47,411 bases of DNA from the NCBI GenBank assembly GCA_029266455.1, contig JAQSWV010000015.1, forward strand, positions 1 through 47,411, read 5' to 3'. Made by a program: the position numbers and the translations under genes. Of this stretch, positions 15,757-24,889 are shown in pieces (the stretch's first letter is position 1; the number at the start of each line of letters is the position of its first letter). The notes beneath the pieces were generated by a model that ran no database searches, was not told the DNA's origin, and saw only the letters and a program-made list of their open reading frames with translations. The DNA is from Nocardioidaceae bacterium (GTDB lineage Bacteria; Actinomycetota; Actinomycetes; Propionibacteriales; Nocardioidaceae).

Positions 15757-16641
15757 TCAGGCCATCGTCGTGTGCACCACCACGGCCGCGACCAGCACCG
15801 CCCACAGCCCCGCGAACGCGAGTCCCTGTGCGAGGTCGCGGTGCCGCCGGGGCGCATGCGCCAGCACCGCACCGAGCAGCAGCCCTGCCACCAGGCCACC
15901 GAGGTGACCCTGCCAGCTGATGTTGGGGACGGCGAAGGTGATCACCAGGTTCAGCCCGAGCAGCACCGCCCACGCGGTGAGATCACCTCCGCGGGCTCTG
16001 GCGATCAGGAAGGCGGCGCCGAACAGCCCGTAGATGGCGCCGGAGGCACCGAGGGTGGGGACGTTGGGTGCGGTGAACCACAGCACCGCCACCGACCCGG
16101 CCAGCGCGCACGTGACATACAGGGCGACGAACCGCACGTAGCCGAGCATCCGCTCCAGCTGCGGACCGATGATCCACAACGCGTACATGTTGAACAGCAG
16201 GTGCAGCAGCCGCTCGTGCAGGAACGTGGCCGTGATCAACCGCCACCAGGCACCGCCGTCGACGCCGGTGACGATCGTGTCGCCCCAGCGCACCCGGTCG
16301 GCCGAGAACAACACCAGCTCGCGCACCAGCGGGCTGTCGTAGCCCCCGCTGCCGAGCACCGCGAGGAAGACGACGACGTTGATGCCGATGAGGGCCTTGG
16401 TGACCTGGCCCGCGGAGGCGGGCACCAGGCCGCCCGCCATCGTGCGCGGCTGACGCTGGGTGCGCCGTCCCTCGGCCACGCACTCGGGGCACTGGAAACC
16501 CACCGATGCCGGATGCATGCAGTCAGGGCAGATGTGGCGGCCACACCGCTGGCACCTGATCCAGGTCTCGCGATCAGCGTGCCGGTAGCAGCGAGGCGCA
16601 GCCTCCGCCTCCGGCTGGCCGGGCGGTGGGGCACTGGTCAC
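15757..16641 (-). CDS. Rhomboid-family intramembrane serine protease with N-terminal zinc-binding motif
   Basis: From GTG 16641 the product is 294 residues. Residues 14-50 carry a Cys/His set (CYRHADRETWIRCQRCGRHI, then CPDCM and CPECV) that should bind zinc, as in the B-box-like domain common on actinobacterial rhomboids. Six to seven membrane helices follow. The catalytic pair is present: Ser200 in GASGAIYG and His246 in WQGHLGG. The enzyme should cut membrane-embedded substrates; none is known here. The start lies four bases after the cyclophilin stop, so the two genes probably form an operon, as in other actinobacteria near the origin. Confidence 0.92.
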   Translation of the reverse strand: MTSAPPPGQPEAEAAPRCYRHADRETWIRCQRCGRHICPDCMHPASVGFQCPECVAEGRRTQRQPRTMAGGLVPASAGQVTKALIGINVVVFLAVLGSGGYDSPLVRELVLFSADRVRWGDTIVTGVDGGAWWRLITATFLHERLLHLLFNMYALWIIGPQLERMLGYVRFVALYVTCALAGSVAVLWFTAPNVPTLGASGAIYGLFGAAFLIARARGGDLTAWAVLLGLNLVITFAVPNISWQGHLGGLVAGLLLGAVLAHAPRRHRDLAQGLAFAGLWAVLVAAVVVHTTMA

Positions 16642-16645
16642 CGAG

Positions 16646-17176
16646 TCAGTCCTGACGACGCTCGATCTCGACGCGCTCGAGCCCGATCTGCTCGGCCGGC
16701 CGGTCACCGGACCGGGTCGGGGTCGTGGCGATCGCGTCGACCACGGCCTTGCTCTCGTCGTCCACGACCTCACCGAAGATCGTGTGCTTGAAGTTCAGCC
16801 AGGTGGTGGCTGCCACGGTGATGAAGAACTGCGAGCCGTTGGTCCCGGGCCCGGCGTTGGCCATCGCCAGCAGGTACGGACGGTCGAAGCTCAGCTCCGG
16901 GTGGAACTCGTCCTTGAAGGTGTAGCCAGGTCCGCCGGTGCCGTTGCCCAGCGGATCACCCGCTTGGATCATGAACCCGTCGATCACGCGGTGGAACACG
17001 GTGCCGTCGTACAGCGGCTTCGTCGTAGTGCTTCGCGACTGGGGGTCGGTCCACTCCTTGGTGCCCTCAGCGAGCCCCACGAAGTTGGCGACGGTGGCCG
17101 GCGCGTGGTCGGGGAACAGGCGAACCCTGACGTCGCCCTTCGTGGTGTGCAGGGTCGCGTACGTGGACTCGGCCAC
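16646..17176 (-). CDS. ppiA: Cyclophilin-type peptidyl-prolyl cis-trans isomerase
   Basis: The start is GTG 17176 after AAGGAG, giving 176 residues; the frame upstream is open but not protein-like. The protein is a single cyclophilin domain: VFHRVIDGFMIQAGDPLGNG, then LAMANAGPGTNGSQFFITV and LNFKHTIFGEVV, with the catalytic Arg in FHRV. No signal peptide is present, so it acts in the cytoplasm on proline bonds during folding. It is the counterpart of PpiA near the origin in M. tuberculosis. It is divergent from the Lys/Arg-rich protein gene that follows. Confidence 0.93.
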   Translation of the reverse strand: MAESTYATLHTTKGDVRVRLFPDHAPATVANFVGLAEGTKEWTDPQSRSTTTKPLYDGTVFHRVIDGFMIQAGDPLGNGTGGPGYTFKDEFHPELSFDRPYLLAMANAGPGTNGSQFFITVAATTWLNFKHTIFGEVVDDESKAVVDAIATTPTRSGDRPAEQIGLERVEIERRQD

Positions 17177-17355
17177 GGGTGCTCCTTCGTCGGGGAGAAC
17201 GGGTACTCCGGCGGCTGCTGGTGGCCGGCGCGAAGCGCCGGACAACCCGATCCTACGTTCCGGCCTCCGATGTGACAGACGCCGCCGGGCGCGGAAGAGT
17301 GGGTCCGAACGTCCGGCGGGCATCGCGCCGGAGCTCGCCACCGGGAGGATCATCC

Positions 17356-18090
17356 ATGCACGTCCGCCGTCAGTCCTCACGCGCCGACCGTGCGCTCGAT
17401 CAGGCCAAGGACCTCGGGGCGCAGGCCCAGTCGCGGGCGGTCGACGCAGCCGCGGTGCTGTCAGAGGCGGCCCAGACCACACTGGCGCCCGCCGCCGCGG
17501 ACGGGGCGAAGCGCGTTCAGGAGGCCTACCACTCGGACGTGAAGCCGGCGCTCGCGAACGCCGCCATGACGGCTGGCGCGGCCGCGTTGGCAGCCGCGAC
17601 CCTGGCTCGCGAGGAGGCCGACAAGCGCACCAAGAACGTGCGTGAGGAGGCGGAGAAGCGCACCCGCAAGACGCGCAAGGAGGCCAGGCAGCGGACGAAG
17701 CAGGCCCGCAAGGATCTCGTCAAGTCGACCGCGAAGGCGCGCAAGGAGGCCACGAAGCGCGGCTCCGAGGCGGCGGGCCGGGCCCGCCTGGCGGTCGGCA
17801 TCGAGAAGCCGAAGCCCAAGCGGCACTGGTTCCGCAACGTCGTCGTCTCCGCCGGGCTGGCGGCCGTCGCCGCCTGGGCGGTCAGCCGGTCCCGCACCCA
17901 GGACGACGACATGGTGATCCCCACGACGCCAACCCGGGCTCCCTCCGCCGGTACAGCCCCGGCCGACGCCTCGACGGCGGGGATGGCCGGCTCCGATGGC
18001 GTCGACGCAGCGACCGGCGACGTGACCGCCACCTCCGAGGGAGCCGAGGTCGGCGGCGGTGGCCCCACCAGCCCCGGCCGGAAGATCTGA
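17356..18090 (+). CDS. Lys/Arg/Ala-rich helical membrane-anchored protein, function unknown
   Basis: The start is ATG 17356 after GGGAGGAT, giving 244 residues. Residues 5-75 are Ala-rich helices. Residues 85-145 are a highly charged repeat of Arg/Lys-Glu-Glu-Ala units (EEADKRTKNVREEAEKRTRK) resembling a histone-like or coiled-coil tail. One short hydrophobic segment (about 161-178, NVVVSAGLAAVAAWAV) could anchor it, followed by a Ser/Thr/Ala/Gly-rich tail. It resembles the DUF5324-type proteins found near ppiA in Streptomyces and relatives, but that is from memory. The basic region could bind DNA, RNA or acidic lipids. No catalytic motif is present. Confidence 0.75.
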   Translation: MHVRRQSSRADRALDQAKDLGAQAQSRAVDAAAVLSEAAQTTLAPAAADGAKRVQEAYHSDVKPALANAAMTAGAAALAAATLAREEADKRTKNVREEAEKRTRKTRKEARQRTKQARKDLVKSTAKARKEATKRGSEAAGRARLAVGIEKPKPKRHWFRNVVVSAGLAAVAAWAVSRSRTQDDDMVIPTTPTRAPSAGTAPADASTAGMAGSDGVDAATGDVTATSEGAEVGGGGPTSPGRKI

Positions 18091-18130
18091 CCCTCCCCGT
18101 CCCGTTCCCGTCCCCGCCCCTTTCCTCCGG

Positions 18131-18239
18131 ATCATCCGCGCACTACGGCGCCGTACTGCGCGGATGATTGCCCAGGGGCGGGGCGGGCGGGGTGGACGGC
18201 GTACGTGCGATCGCCGTACTGCGCGGATGATTGCCCAGG
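18131..18239. repeat. REP-like palindrome with a second half-copy
   Basis: ATCATCCGCGCACTACGG (18131-18148) faces CCGTACTGCGCGGATGAT (18151-18168), an 18-base dyad with one mismatch and only two bases in the centre. The 28-base right half (18149-18176) is repeated exactly at 18212-18239. A polypyrimidine run (about 18092-18128) lies just before it and G-rich spacers lie between and after the copies. It sits between the end of a plus-strand gene and the end of a minus-strand gene. It could act as a bidirectional terminator, but its length and repetition look like a dispersed repeat family. Confidence 0.6.
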
Positions 18240-18261
18240 CGGGTTGGCGGGGCGGGGAGGG

Positions 18262-18606
18262 TCAGGGGGAGGCGGTCATCAGGGCCCTGGTGCGCGCGGT
18301 GGCTTGGTGCTCGGCGTAGAAGCTGGCGAACGGGACCGTTCCGAGCAGCAGGGTCACGATCGTGAAGCCGATGCTCCATCTTGCCTGCCGAGCCAGGAGC
18401 GCCGCCATCACCAGGAACACCATGTACAGGTACCCGTGCGCGATCCCGAGGTACGTCGTGATCCACTCGCCGAGGTCGTGGGCCCGGCCACCCTCCACCA
18501 GGTGCGCCAGCGGGACGCCGATGCAGATGAGGACGACGAGAAGCACACCGACCACGTAGGCCATCACCCGGTAGCGCAGCAGCGCGGTCGACAGCGAACG
18601 GCTCAC
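18262..18606 (-). CDS. DUF3817-family integral membrane protein
   Basis: The start is GTG 18606, overlapping the SURF1 stop as GTGA, and gives 114 residues. Three membrane helices are visible (about 14-34, 48-68 and 75-95), with the family pattern RVMAYVVGVLLVVLICIGVP and WITTYLGIAHGYLYMVFLV, where the buried His is conserved. Function is unknown; the family is common in actinobacteria. Overlap with SURF1 suggests co-translation, and a link to cytochrome oxidase assembly is a guess based only on that position. Confidence 0.85.
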   Translation of the reverse strand: MSRSLSTALLRYRVMAYVVGVLLVVLICIGVPLAHLVEGGRAHDLGEWITTYLGIAHGYLYMVFLVMAALLARQARWSIGFTIVTLLLGTVPFASFYAEHQATARTRALMTASP

Positions 18607-19325
18607 ACCGGCGAGGCTACCGACCGGTGGTCGGCGCAGATCCGCCACCACAGGAAGACGGCGAACCCACCGAACAGCCACCACTGGAGCGCGTACGCGA
18701 GGTTGCGCAGGCCTGCCGACCAGCGCGGATCGGTGGGCGGCGGCGTGACCGGGCGGAGTCCTGGGTCGGGAGGACCGGTCCGCAGGAGGAACCCCGAGTA
18801 GACGTCGCCATCGAGCTGGTTCACGATCGCCGGGATGCGCACCGCCTCGATCACCCGGTCGCCGTCGGGCTCGCCCGACCCCTCCTCACCGGGCTTGAGG
18901 ATCCCGGTCACCGTGACCTGCCCACCGGGCACCGGCGGCAGCGACGCGGCCTCGGCGGTCCAGCCGCGCACGACCAGCAGCGCCGACGGCGGCTCGAGGC
19001 CGTCGATCCACAGCGGGCTCAGCACCCAGTAGCCGGTCTGCCCCTGCTCGGGACGCCCCGACACCAGGAATTGCTGGTCGGACGATGCGTACCGGCCCTG
19101 CGCCAGCACCGGGCGACCGTCGTCCGCGCCGGTGAAGGGCTCGTCCGGGCCGAGCACCTCCCCCAGGGGCACGGGGTCGAGACTCGCACGCCGGCTGGCG
19201 TCGTCGGCCTGCTCGTAACGCCACGCCTGGAGCTGCCACCAGCCTGCCGTTCCGGTGCCGGCCAGGACGAGCAGCAGTAGCAGGTGCAGAGGGACCAGGC
19301 GACGGCTCAGCAGGGCACTCAGCAC
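18603..19325 (-). CDS. SURF1-family cytochrome c oxidase assembly protein
   Basis: From GTG 19325 the product is 240 residues. It has the SURF1 layout: one N-terminal helix (about 10-30, [19 protein letters not shown]), a large outer domain ([39 protein letters not shown]) and a C-terminal helix (about 212-232, [20 protein letters not shown]). SURF1 helps insert heme into the aa3 oxidase. The start overlaps the serine dehydratase stop by seven bases and the end overlaps DUF3817, so translation of the three is probably coupled. It is divergent in function from its upstream neighbour. Confidence 0.88.
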   Translation of the reverse strand: MLSALLSRRLVPLHLLLLLVLAGTGTAGWWQLQAWRYEQADDASRRASLDPVPLGEVLGPDEPFTGADDGRPVLAQGRYASSDQQFLVSGRPEQGQTGYWVLSPLWIDGLEPPSALLVVRGWTAEAASLPPVPGGQVTVTGILKPGEEGSGEPDGDRVIEAVRIPAIVNQLDGDVYSGFLLRTGPPDPGLRPVTPPPTDPRWSAGLRNLAYALQWWLFGGFAVFLWWRICADHRSVASPV

Positions 19326-20716
19326 TCGACGACGTTGACCGCGAGTCCGCCGCGCGCGGTCTCCTTGTACTTCACCTTCATGTCGGCGCCGGTCTCGCGC
19401 ATCGTCTTGATCACCTTGTCGAGGCTGACCAGGTGCGTACCGTCGCCCCGCAGCGCCATCCGGGCGGAGGTGATGGACTTGATCGCGGCGACCGCGTTGC
19501 GCTCGATGCAGGGAATCTGCACGAGCCCTCCCACCGGGTCGCAGGTGAGTCCGAGGTTGTGCTCCATGGCGATCTCGGCGGCGTTCTCGACCTGCCGGGG
19601 CGTGCCGCCCAACACCTCCGCCAGTCCACCCGCTGCCATCGAACAGGCCGACCCGACCTCTCCCTGGCACCCGACCTCCGCACCGGAGATGGACGCGTTC
19701 TCCTTGTAGAGCACACCGATCGCCGCGGCAGTGAGCAGGAAGCGGACCACGTCGTCGTCGGTGCGGTGGCTGGTCCACCGGGTGAAGAAGTGCAGCACCG
19801 CAGGAATGATCCCTGCCGCACCATTGGTAGGGGCGGTGACAACCCGACCGCCAGCGGCGTTCTCCTCGTTGACCGCCAGGGCATAGAGATTGACCCAGTC
19901 GAGACCACGCAGTGGGTCACCGCCGACGGCACTCCCCTCTGGCCCGTCGGCCAGCAGCTGGGCGTGGAGGTCGGGCGCCCTGCGCGGCACCTTCAGCCCT
20001 CCCGGCAGCACACCGCCGGTGGTGTACCCCGCCTCCACGCAGTCCTGCATGACCTGCCAGATGCGCAGCAGGCGGTCGCGGATCTCCGCCTCCGGTCGCC
20101 GCACGATCTCGTTGCGCAACATCAGCTCGGAGAAGGCAAGACCGCTGCGCTCGGCATGCTCCAGCAGCTCGGCACCGGTGGTGAACGGGAACGGCAACGG
20201 AGTGGTGTCGGGCACGATCTTGGCTGCGCCGGCGTCGTCGGCGGCATCCGGGTCGACGACGAACCCGCCGCCCACCGAGTAGTAGGTGCGCTCGGAGAGG
20301 AGCTGGTCCCCCGAGTCGTACGCCGTGAAGGTCATGCCGTTGGGATGGAACGGGAGTGACTTGCGCCGATGCATCACGAGGTCGTCGTCGATGGCGAACG
20401 GGATCTCGTGCGAGCCGGCCAGCAGCAGCCTGCCCGTGTCGCGCAGACGGTCGACGCGAGCCCCGGCCGTCGTCGTGTCGACCGTCTCGGGGTCGCCACC
20501 CTCGAGCCCGAGGATCACCGCCTTGGGACTGCCGTGCCCGTGCCCGGTGGCGCCGAGCGACCCGTACAGCTCGACGTGCAGGCGACCCACACGGTCGAGG
20601 TCGCCGCTGTCTTCGAGCGCCTCGGCGAACATCAGCGCCGCGCGCATGGGGCCGACGGTGTGCGAGCTCGACGGACCGATGCCGATCGAGAACAGATCGA
20701 AGACGCTGATGGCCAT
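19319..20716 (-). CDS. sdaA: L-serine ammonia-lyase (L-serine dehydratase), single-chain
   Basis: The product is 465 residues, the usual length for the single-chain enzyme. The beta domain comes first ([20 protein letters not shown]), then the alpha domain with the iron-sulfur cysteines in [20 protein letters not shown] and [20 protein letters not shown]. It turns L-serine into pyruvate and ammonia using an oxygen-sensitive 4Fe-4S cluster. Its stop overlaps the SURF1 start. It follows glyA by 25 bases on the same strand, so serine made or used by GlyA can be fed to pyruvate. Confidence 0.95.
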   Translation of the reverse strand: MAISVFDLFSIGIGPSSSHTVGPMRAALMFAEALEDSGDLDRVGRLHVELYGSLGATGHGHGSPKAVILGLEGGDPETVDTTTAGARVDRLRDTGRLLLAGSHEIPFAIDDDLVMHRRKSLPFHPNGMTFTAYDSGDQLLSERTYYSVGGGFVVDPDAADDAGAAKIVPDTTPLPFPFTTGAELLEHAERSGLAFSELMLRNEIVRRPEAEIRDRLLRIWQVMQDCVEAGYTTGGVLPGGLKVPRRAPDLHAQLLADGPEGSAVGGDPLRGLDWVNLYALAVNEENAAGGRVVTAPTNGAAGIIPAVLHFFTRWTSHRTDDDVVRFLLTAAAIGVLYKENASISGAEVGCQGEVGSACSMAAGGLAEVLGGTPRQVENAAEIAMEHNLGLTCDPVGGLVQIPCIERNAVAAIKSITSARMALRGDGTHLVSLDKVIKTMRETGADMKVKYKETARGGLAVNVVEC

Positions 20717-20741
20717 GGGGAGAGGTCCCGTCCCGGGTCGC

Positions 20742-22052
20742 TCAGACCGCGAAGGGTCTGAGGCCGGAGTAGAGGGGGAAGGCCTCCGTCAGCGCTGCCA
20801 CCCGGCGGCGCAGTGCCGCCGTGTCGTCAGCGGACAACTCGACGCGCAACGCCCCGGCGATGATGTCGGCCACCTCGCCGAACTCTGCGTCCCCGAACCC
20901 GCGGGTGGCCAGCGCCGGGGTGCCGATACGCAGGCCGGAGGTGACCATCGGTGGCCGCGGGTCGAACGGCACGGCGTTGCGGTTGACCGTGATGCCGATG
21001 GTGTCCAGCCGGTCCTCGGCCTCGCGGCCGTTGAGCCCGCAGTCGCGCAGGTCCACGAGCACGAGGTGCACGTCGGTGCCACCCGTCAGCACCGAGACGC
21101 CGTCGGCACGCATGTCGTCGGCACCCAGCCTGGCGGCCAGGATCCGTGCGCCGTCGAGCGTGCGCTGCTGGCGGTCGGCGAACTCGGGCGTGGCTGCTGC
21201 CTTGAACGCCACGGCCTTGGCGGCGATGACGTGCTCCAGCGGGCCACCCTGCTGGCCGGGAAACACGGCGGAGTTGAGCTTCTTGGCCACGTCGTCGCGG
21301 TTGGTCAGGATGATGCCGCCGCGCGGCCCGCACAGCGTCTTGTGCGTGGTGGAGGTGACCACGTCCGCGTAGGGCACGGGATTCGGATGCAGCCCGGCGG
21401 CCACCAGCCCGGCGAAGTGCGCCATGTCGACCAGCAGTGCGGCCCCGACCTCGTCGGCGATCTCGCGGAAGGCGGCGAAGTCGAGGTGCCGAGGATAGGC
21501 CGACCAGCCGGCGATGATCAGTGCCGGCTGCTGCTGACGCGCCAGCGACCGCACCTCGTCCATGTCGACAAGGGCGTCCTCCTTGCTCACGTGGTAGGCC
21601 GCCACCTCGTAGAGCTTGCCGCTGAAGTTCAGCCGCATGCCGTGCGTGAGGTGACCGCCGTGTGCCAGGTCGAGCCCGAGGATGGTGTCGCCGGGGCTGA
21701 TCAGCGCCATCATGGCAGCGGCGTTCGCGGTGGCCCCGGAGTGTGGCTGCACGTTGGCGTGCGCCGCCCCGAACAGCGCCTTGGCCCGGTCGATGGCGAG
21801 CGTCTCCGTCACGTCGACGTACTCGCAGCCGCCGTAGTAGCGCCGGCCGGGGTAGCCCTCGGCGTACTTGTTCGTCAGCACACTGCCCTGCGCCTGGAGC
21901 ACCGCCAGGGGCGCGAAGTTCTCGCTGGCGATCATCTCGAGGGTCTGCTGCTGGCGCCGCAGCTCGGAGTCCACCGCGGCGGCGACCTCGGGGTCGAAAG
22001 CGCCCAGTTCCTGCTCGTGGTGGGCCTGCTGGGACACGGTGCTGCTCGTCAT
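20742..22052 (-). CDS. glyA: Serine hydroxymethyltransferase
   Basis: The start is ATG 22052 with GAGGAG about six bases upstream, giving 436 residues; the frame upstream is open but overlaps the divergent gene. Motifs are typical: [43 protein letters not shown] and [13 protein letters not shown] with the pyridoxal-phosphate lysine Lys238. It interconverts serine and glycine and supplies one-carbon units. It is the first gene of the run glyA-sdaA-SURF1-DUF3817. The leader upstream is short and shows no riboswitch I can recognise. Confidence 0.96.
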   Translation of the reverse strand: MTSSTVSQQAHHEQELGAFDPEVAAAVDSELRRQQQTLEMIASENFAPLAVLQAQGSVLTNKYAEGYPGRRYYGGCEYVDVTETLAIDRAKALFGAAHANVQPHSGATANAAAMMALISPGDTILGLDLAHGGHLTHGMRLNFSGKLYEVAAYHVSKEDALVDMDEVRSLARQQQPALIIAGWSAYPRHLDFAAFREIADEVGAALLVDMAHFAGLVAAGLHPNPVPYADVVTSTTHKTLCGPRGGIILTNRDDVAKKLNSAVFPGQQGGPLEHVIAAKAVAFKAAATPEFADRQQRTLDGARILAARLGADDMRADGVSVLTGGTDVHLVLVDLRDCGLNGREAEDRLDTIGITVNRNAVPFDPRPPMVTSGLRIGTPALATRGFGDAEFGEVADIIAGALRVELSADDTAALRRRVAALTEAFPLYSGLRPFAV

Positions 22053-22131
22053 CGGTACTCCTCGCACGCGGGGGCTCGTCGCCATCGTCTCACCTCGGCC
22101 ACCGACGGAGCACGCCTGCCGACGTTCCCAC

Positions 22132-23025
22132 ATGGTGGGCCGTTCGAAGGTCGGGTGGCAGACTCGTCCGGTGGCCGACGACCGGGGCCGGCCCGCTCTG
22201 CACCAGCTCATCACCCGGCTGCGCGCCGCCGGATGCGTGTTCGCCGAGGAGGAGGCGGCGCAGCTGCTGGCGCGGTTCTCCGCCGGACCCGAACGGGAGC
22301 ACGCGGTGCGCAGGCGCGAGCAGGGCACCCCCCTCGAGCACGTGCTGGGCTGCGCGGTGTTCGCCGGCATCAGGGTCGCCGTGGACACTGCGGTCTTCGT
22401 GCCCCGTCGACGCGCGGAGCCGCTGGTCGACCTCTGCCTGGCTGCGGCCCGGTCGCTGCCTGCCGTACGGGTCGTCGACCTGGGCTGCGGGTCAGGGGCG
22501 ATCGCGGCGGCGGTGTCCGCCGGGCTGCGGCGGGGAGTTGTCGCCGCGGTCGACCACGACCCCGTCGCCGTGGCCTGTGCCCGCCGGAACGGCGCCGAGC
22601 ACGGCTTCGAGGTGTACACCGGGGACTGGTTCGACGGGCTGCCGGCCAGCTACCAAGGCCGGGTCGACATCGCGGTGGCGTATCTGCCGCACGTGCCGGC
22701 CGCGCTCGTCGACCGGCTGCCGGCCGACTACCGGACGGCCGAGCCTCTGGCCACCGTGTACGGCGGCGCTGACGGGCTGGACCCGCTGCGGGCCGTGCTC
22801 CACCAGGCGCGACGGTGGCTGCGGGCCGACGGCGTGGTCGTCACGATGTCGGCGGCCGGGCAGGAGGTCGGTGTCCGAGCAGTGGCGGCCGAGCGGGGGT
22901 GGCACGTGCGGACACGGGGCGGTGCCGACGAGGAAGACCCGCACGACATGGACGACATGGACGACATGGACGACATGGACGACATGGACGACGTGTTCTA
23001 CGTCCTGTCGCTGGCAGCCCCGTAG
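22132..23025 (+). CDS. PrmC/HemK-like SAM-dependent methyltransferase with altered active-site motif
   Basis: From ATG 22132 the product is 297 residues; GTG 22171 is an equally possible start. The N-terminal helical domain has the PrmC pattern [20 protein letters not shown], and the SAM site [15 protein letters not shown] is at about 114-127. Where PrmC enzymes carry NPPY, this protein reads Y184-L-P-H187 (VAYLPHVP), so the Asn that holds the glutamine amide is missing. Near the C-terminus five copies of a nine-base unit encode [10 protein letters not shown] (22945-22989). It may be a divergent methyltransferase with another substrate, or inactive. It is divergent from glyA. Confidence 0.8.
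   Translation: MVGRSKVGWQTRPVADDRGRPALHQLITRLRAAGCVFAEEEAAQLLARFSAGPEREHAVRRREQGTPLEHVLGCAVFAGIRVAVDTAVFVPRRRAEPLVDLCLAAARSLPAVRVVDLGCGSGAIAAAVSAGLRRGVVAAVDHDPVAVACARRNGAEHGFEVYTGDWFDGLPASYQGRVDIAVAYLPHVPAALVDRLPADYRTAEPLATVYGGADGLDPLRAVLHQARRWLRADGVVVTMSAAGQEVGVRAVAAERGWHVRTRGGADEEDPHDMDDMDDMDDMDDMDDVFYVLSLAAP
22945..22989 (+). repeat. Five tandem copies of a 9-base unit inside the PrmC-like gene
   Basis: GACATGGAC is repeated five times without error and adds an Asp-Met-Asp tract near the C-terminus. Such in-frame repeats usually vary in number between strains. Confidence 0.85.
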
Positions 23026-23102
23026 CCGTCGGTCACCAGCTGTCGGTCCGCACCCCGCGATCGCAGCAGTTTCGAGGACTCGAGTCCCGCGACCGTCGGC
23101 CG

Positions 23103-23729
23103 CTACTGGCCGGACTGGGCGCCGAACGGCGGGCGTGCGGCTTCTGCCTCGATCGACGTGCTGTCGCCGTGCCCGGTACGGACCTCGGTCGCGCCGGGCA
23201 GGGTCAGCAGGCGCGCCCGGATCGACGCCTCGATGGTGGGCCGGTCGGAGAACGACCGCCCGGTGGCGCCCGGCCCGCCGGAGAACAGCGTGTCCCCGCT
23301 GAAGACCGTTGTCAGCTCGGGTGCGACCAGGCACGTGCTGCCGGGCGAGTGTCCCGGTGTGTGCAGCGCGGTCAGTTCGATCCCGGCGACCGACAGCGTC
23401 GTGCCGTCGAGCAGGTCGCGGTCGGGCGAGCTGTCGTGATAGAGCACGTCCCACAGCATCCGGTCCGCGGGGTGCAGCCACACCGGCGCGGCGGTGACGT
23501 CCCGGAGTTCGCCGGCGGCGCTGATGTGATCGTCGTGCCCGTGCGTGCACACGATGCCCAGCAGCTCACGGGTGCCGAGCGCGGCGATGATCGGCTCGGC
23601 GTCGTGGGCGGCGTCGATGACGATCGCCCGGTCGTCGTCGCCGACGATCCAGACGTTGTTGTCCACCTCGAAGGTCTCGCCGTCGAGGGAGAAGGTGCCG
23701 GAGGTCACGACGCGGTCGATACGGGCCAT
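23103..23729 (-). CDS. Metallo-beta-lactamase-fold hydrolase
   Basis: The product is 208 residues. The metal site is complete: H63-G-H65-D-D67-H68, H127 in TPGHSPGS, D146 in FSGDTLF and H187 in TGHGD. It has glyoxalase-II size and lacks a signal peptide. In M. tuberculosis a similar protein (Rv2260) lies next to the mycothiol-dependent formaldehyde dehydrogenase, and the same pair occurs here with one gene between them. It may therefore hydrolyse S-formyl- or other acyl-mycothiol; this is an inference. The gene ends before the convergent PrmC-like gene. Confidence 0.85.
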   Translation of the reverse strand: MARIDRVVTSGTFSLDGETFEVDNNVWIVGDDDRAIVIDAAHDAEPIIAALGTRELLGIVCTHGHDDHISAAGELRDVTAAPVWLHPADRMLWDVLYHDSSPDRDLLDGTTLSVAGIELTALHTPGHSPGSTCLVAPELTTVFSGDTLFSGGPGATGRSFSDRPTIEASIRARLLTLPGATEVRTGHGDSTSIEAEAARPPFGAQSGQ

Positions 23730-23738
23730 GGGCGCACG

Positions 23739-24887
23739 CTAGCGACCGGAGGTGCGCACCGCCGCAGCCGCCCACTGCGCCGGCCAGGCCACCAGCTGCT
23801 CGAGGGGTCCCCGCGGTGACGACGACCTCCAGTACGCCGCGAACCCCACGGCCAGGAGCGACTGGATCAACCAGACCCGCCCTGGGTGCTCGGAGACCGG
23901 CACCACCGCGACGGCGAGCACGTGCAGCGAGTACAGCGTCAGCGTCATGCTGCCCGCCCAGGCCAACGGGACCATCCATCGCCCGAGAAGCGGCGCGAGC
24001 AGCAGGCACCCGCCCAGCAGTGCCAGTGCGGTGCCGATCGTGTGCGCGAGGTCGAACGGCGTGGTGCTGTGCGGCTCGACGATGGCTAGCCACCACCAGG
24101 TCGTCGGTGGCGCGGTGCCGTACCGGACCTGATCGGCCACCCCCGCCGGCAGTGCCGTCCGCGCCTCCGGACGCTGGAGCAGCTGCTGCGACGCGACCAC
24201 CGCGACCACCGCGAGCGCCGTGCCGCCCAGGAGCAGCCGGGCCGCCGTCCGTCGATCGGCCAGGTCGAGCCGGCCGACGGCCATGCCGGCCGCGAGATAG
24301 GCGATCCAGGAGAGCACCGGGTAATAGCCCGTCAGCAACAGCTCCGACAGCAGCGTCGCCGGTTCGGTGATGTCGACGAAGACCGGGCTGGCACCTCGCA
24401 TCGGCGCAAGGTCGGCGCGTACGACGTGTGACCAGATCGGGACGGCCACTGTCACCACGACGGCCAGCGTGGCCAGGGCAGGCGCACGCAGACCGAGCAG
24501 CGGGATGGCCACGGCGAACAGGAGCGAGTAGTTCACCAGGATGATCGCGAGCCCGGACTCGAGCATGCCCAGCGCCAACCCCAGGACGGCGATGCAGACG
24601 CACCGCACCAGCAGCCCCGCCCCCGCGGCGGCCCATGCCCGCCCCCGCAGGGGCTGCCCGCGCCCGTTGGCGAGCGCAAGTGCGACTCCGGCGAGCAGGG
24701 CGAACGCGGCGGCGGCGCGCCCCCGCGCGATCTGGTCGGTCCAGGACGGGTCGCCGTCGGCCTGCATGCCCGGCATCAGGTGCACGGCCATCATGCCGAC
24801 CAGGGCGACGCCACGAGCCGCATCGACCCCCACGAGCCGCACCCGCGCCATCGACGGACGCACCGCGGGCTCCCGCGGGTGCACCAC
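23739..24887 (-). CDS. Acyltransferase-like membrane protein (HGSNAT/DUF1624-DUF418 type)
   Basis: The product is 382 residues with about ten membrane helices. The N-terminal signature VGVDAARGVALVGMMAVHLM is that of the heparan-alpha-glucosaminide N-acetyltransferase-like family (Arg-Gly after Asp, then His in the first helix). Such proteins move acyl groups across membranes in related systems, but the substrate here is unknown. GTG 24887 is used; ATG 24851 is an alternative. It lies between mscR and the metallo-hydrolase with gaps of two and nine bases, so all three are probably one transcript. Confidence 0.8.
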   Translation of the reverse strand: MVHPREPAVRPSMARVRLVGVDAARGVALVGMMAVHLMPGMQADGDPSWTDQIARGRAAAAFALLAGVALALANGRGQPLRGRAWAAAGAGLLVRCVCIAVLGLALGMLESGLAIILVNYSLLFAVAIPLLGLRAPALATLAVVVTVAVPIWSHVVRADLAPMRGASPVFVDITEPATLLSELLLTGYYPVLSWIAYLAAGMAVGRLDLADRRTAARLLLGGTALAVVAVVASQQLLQRPEARTALPAGVADQVRYGTAPPTTWWWLAIVEPHSTTPFDLAHTIGTALALLGGCLLLAPLLGRWMVPLAWAGSMTLTLYSLHVLAVAVVPVSEHPGRVWLIQSLLAVGFAAYWRSSSPRGPLEQLVAWPAQWAAAAVRTSGR

Positions 24888-24889
24888 GG

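Noticed and set aside
20286-22772. Very long plus-strand open frame antisense to sdaA and glyA
   Set aside because: The opposite strand encodes both enzymes with full motifs; the plus-strand product is low-complexity.
22945-22989. Short tandem repeat considered as a CRISPR array
   Set aside because: The nine-base units abut without spacers and lie inside a coding frame.
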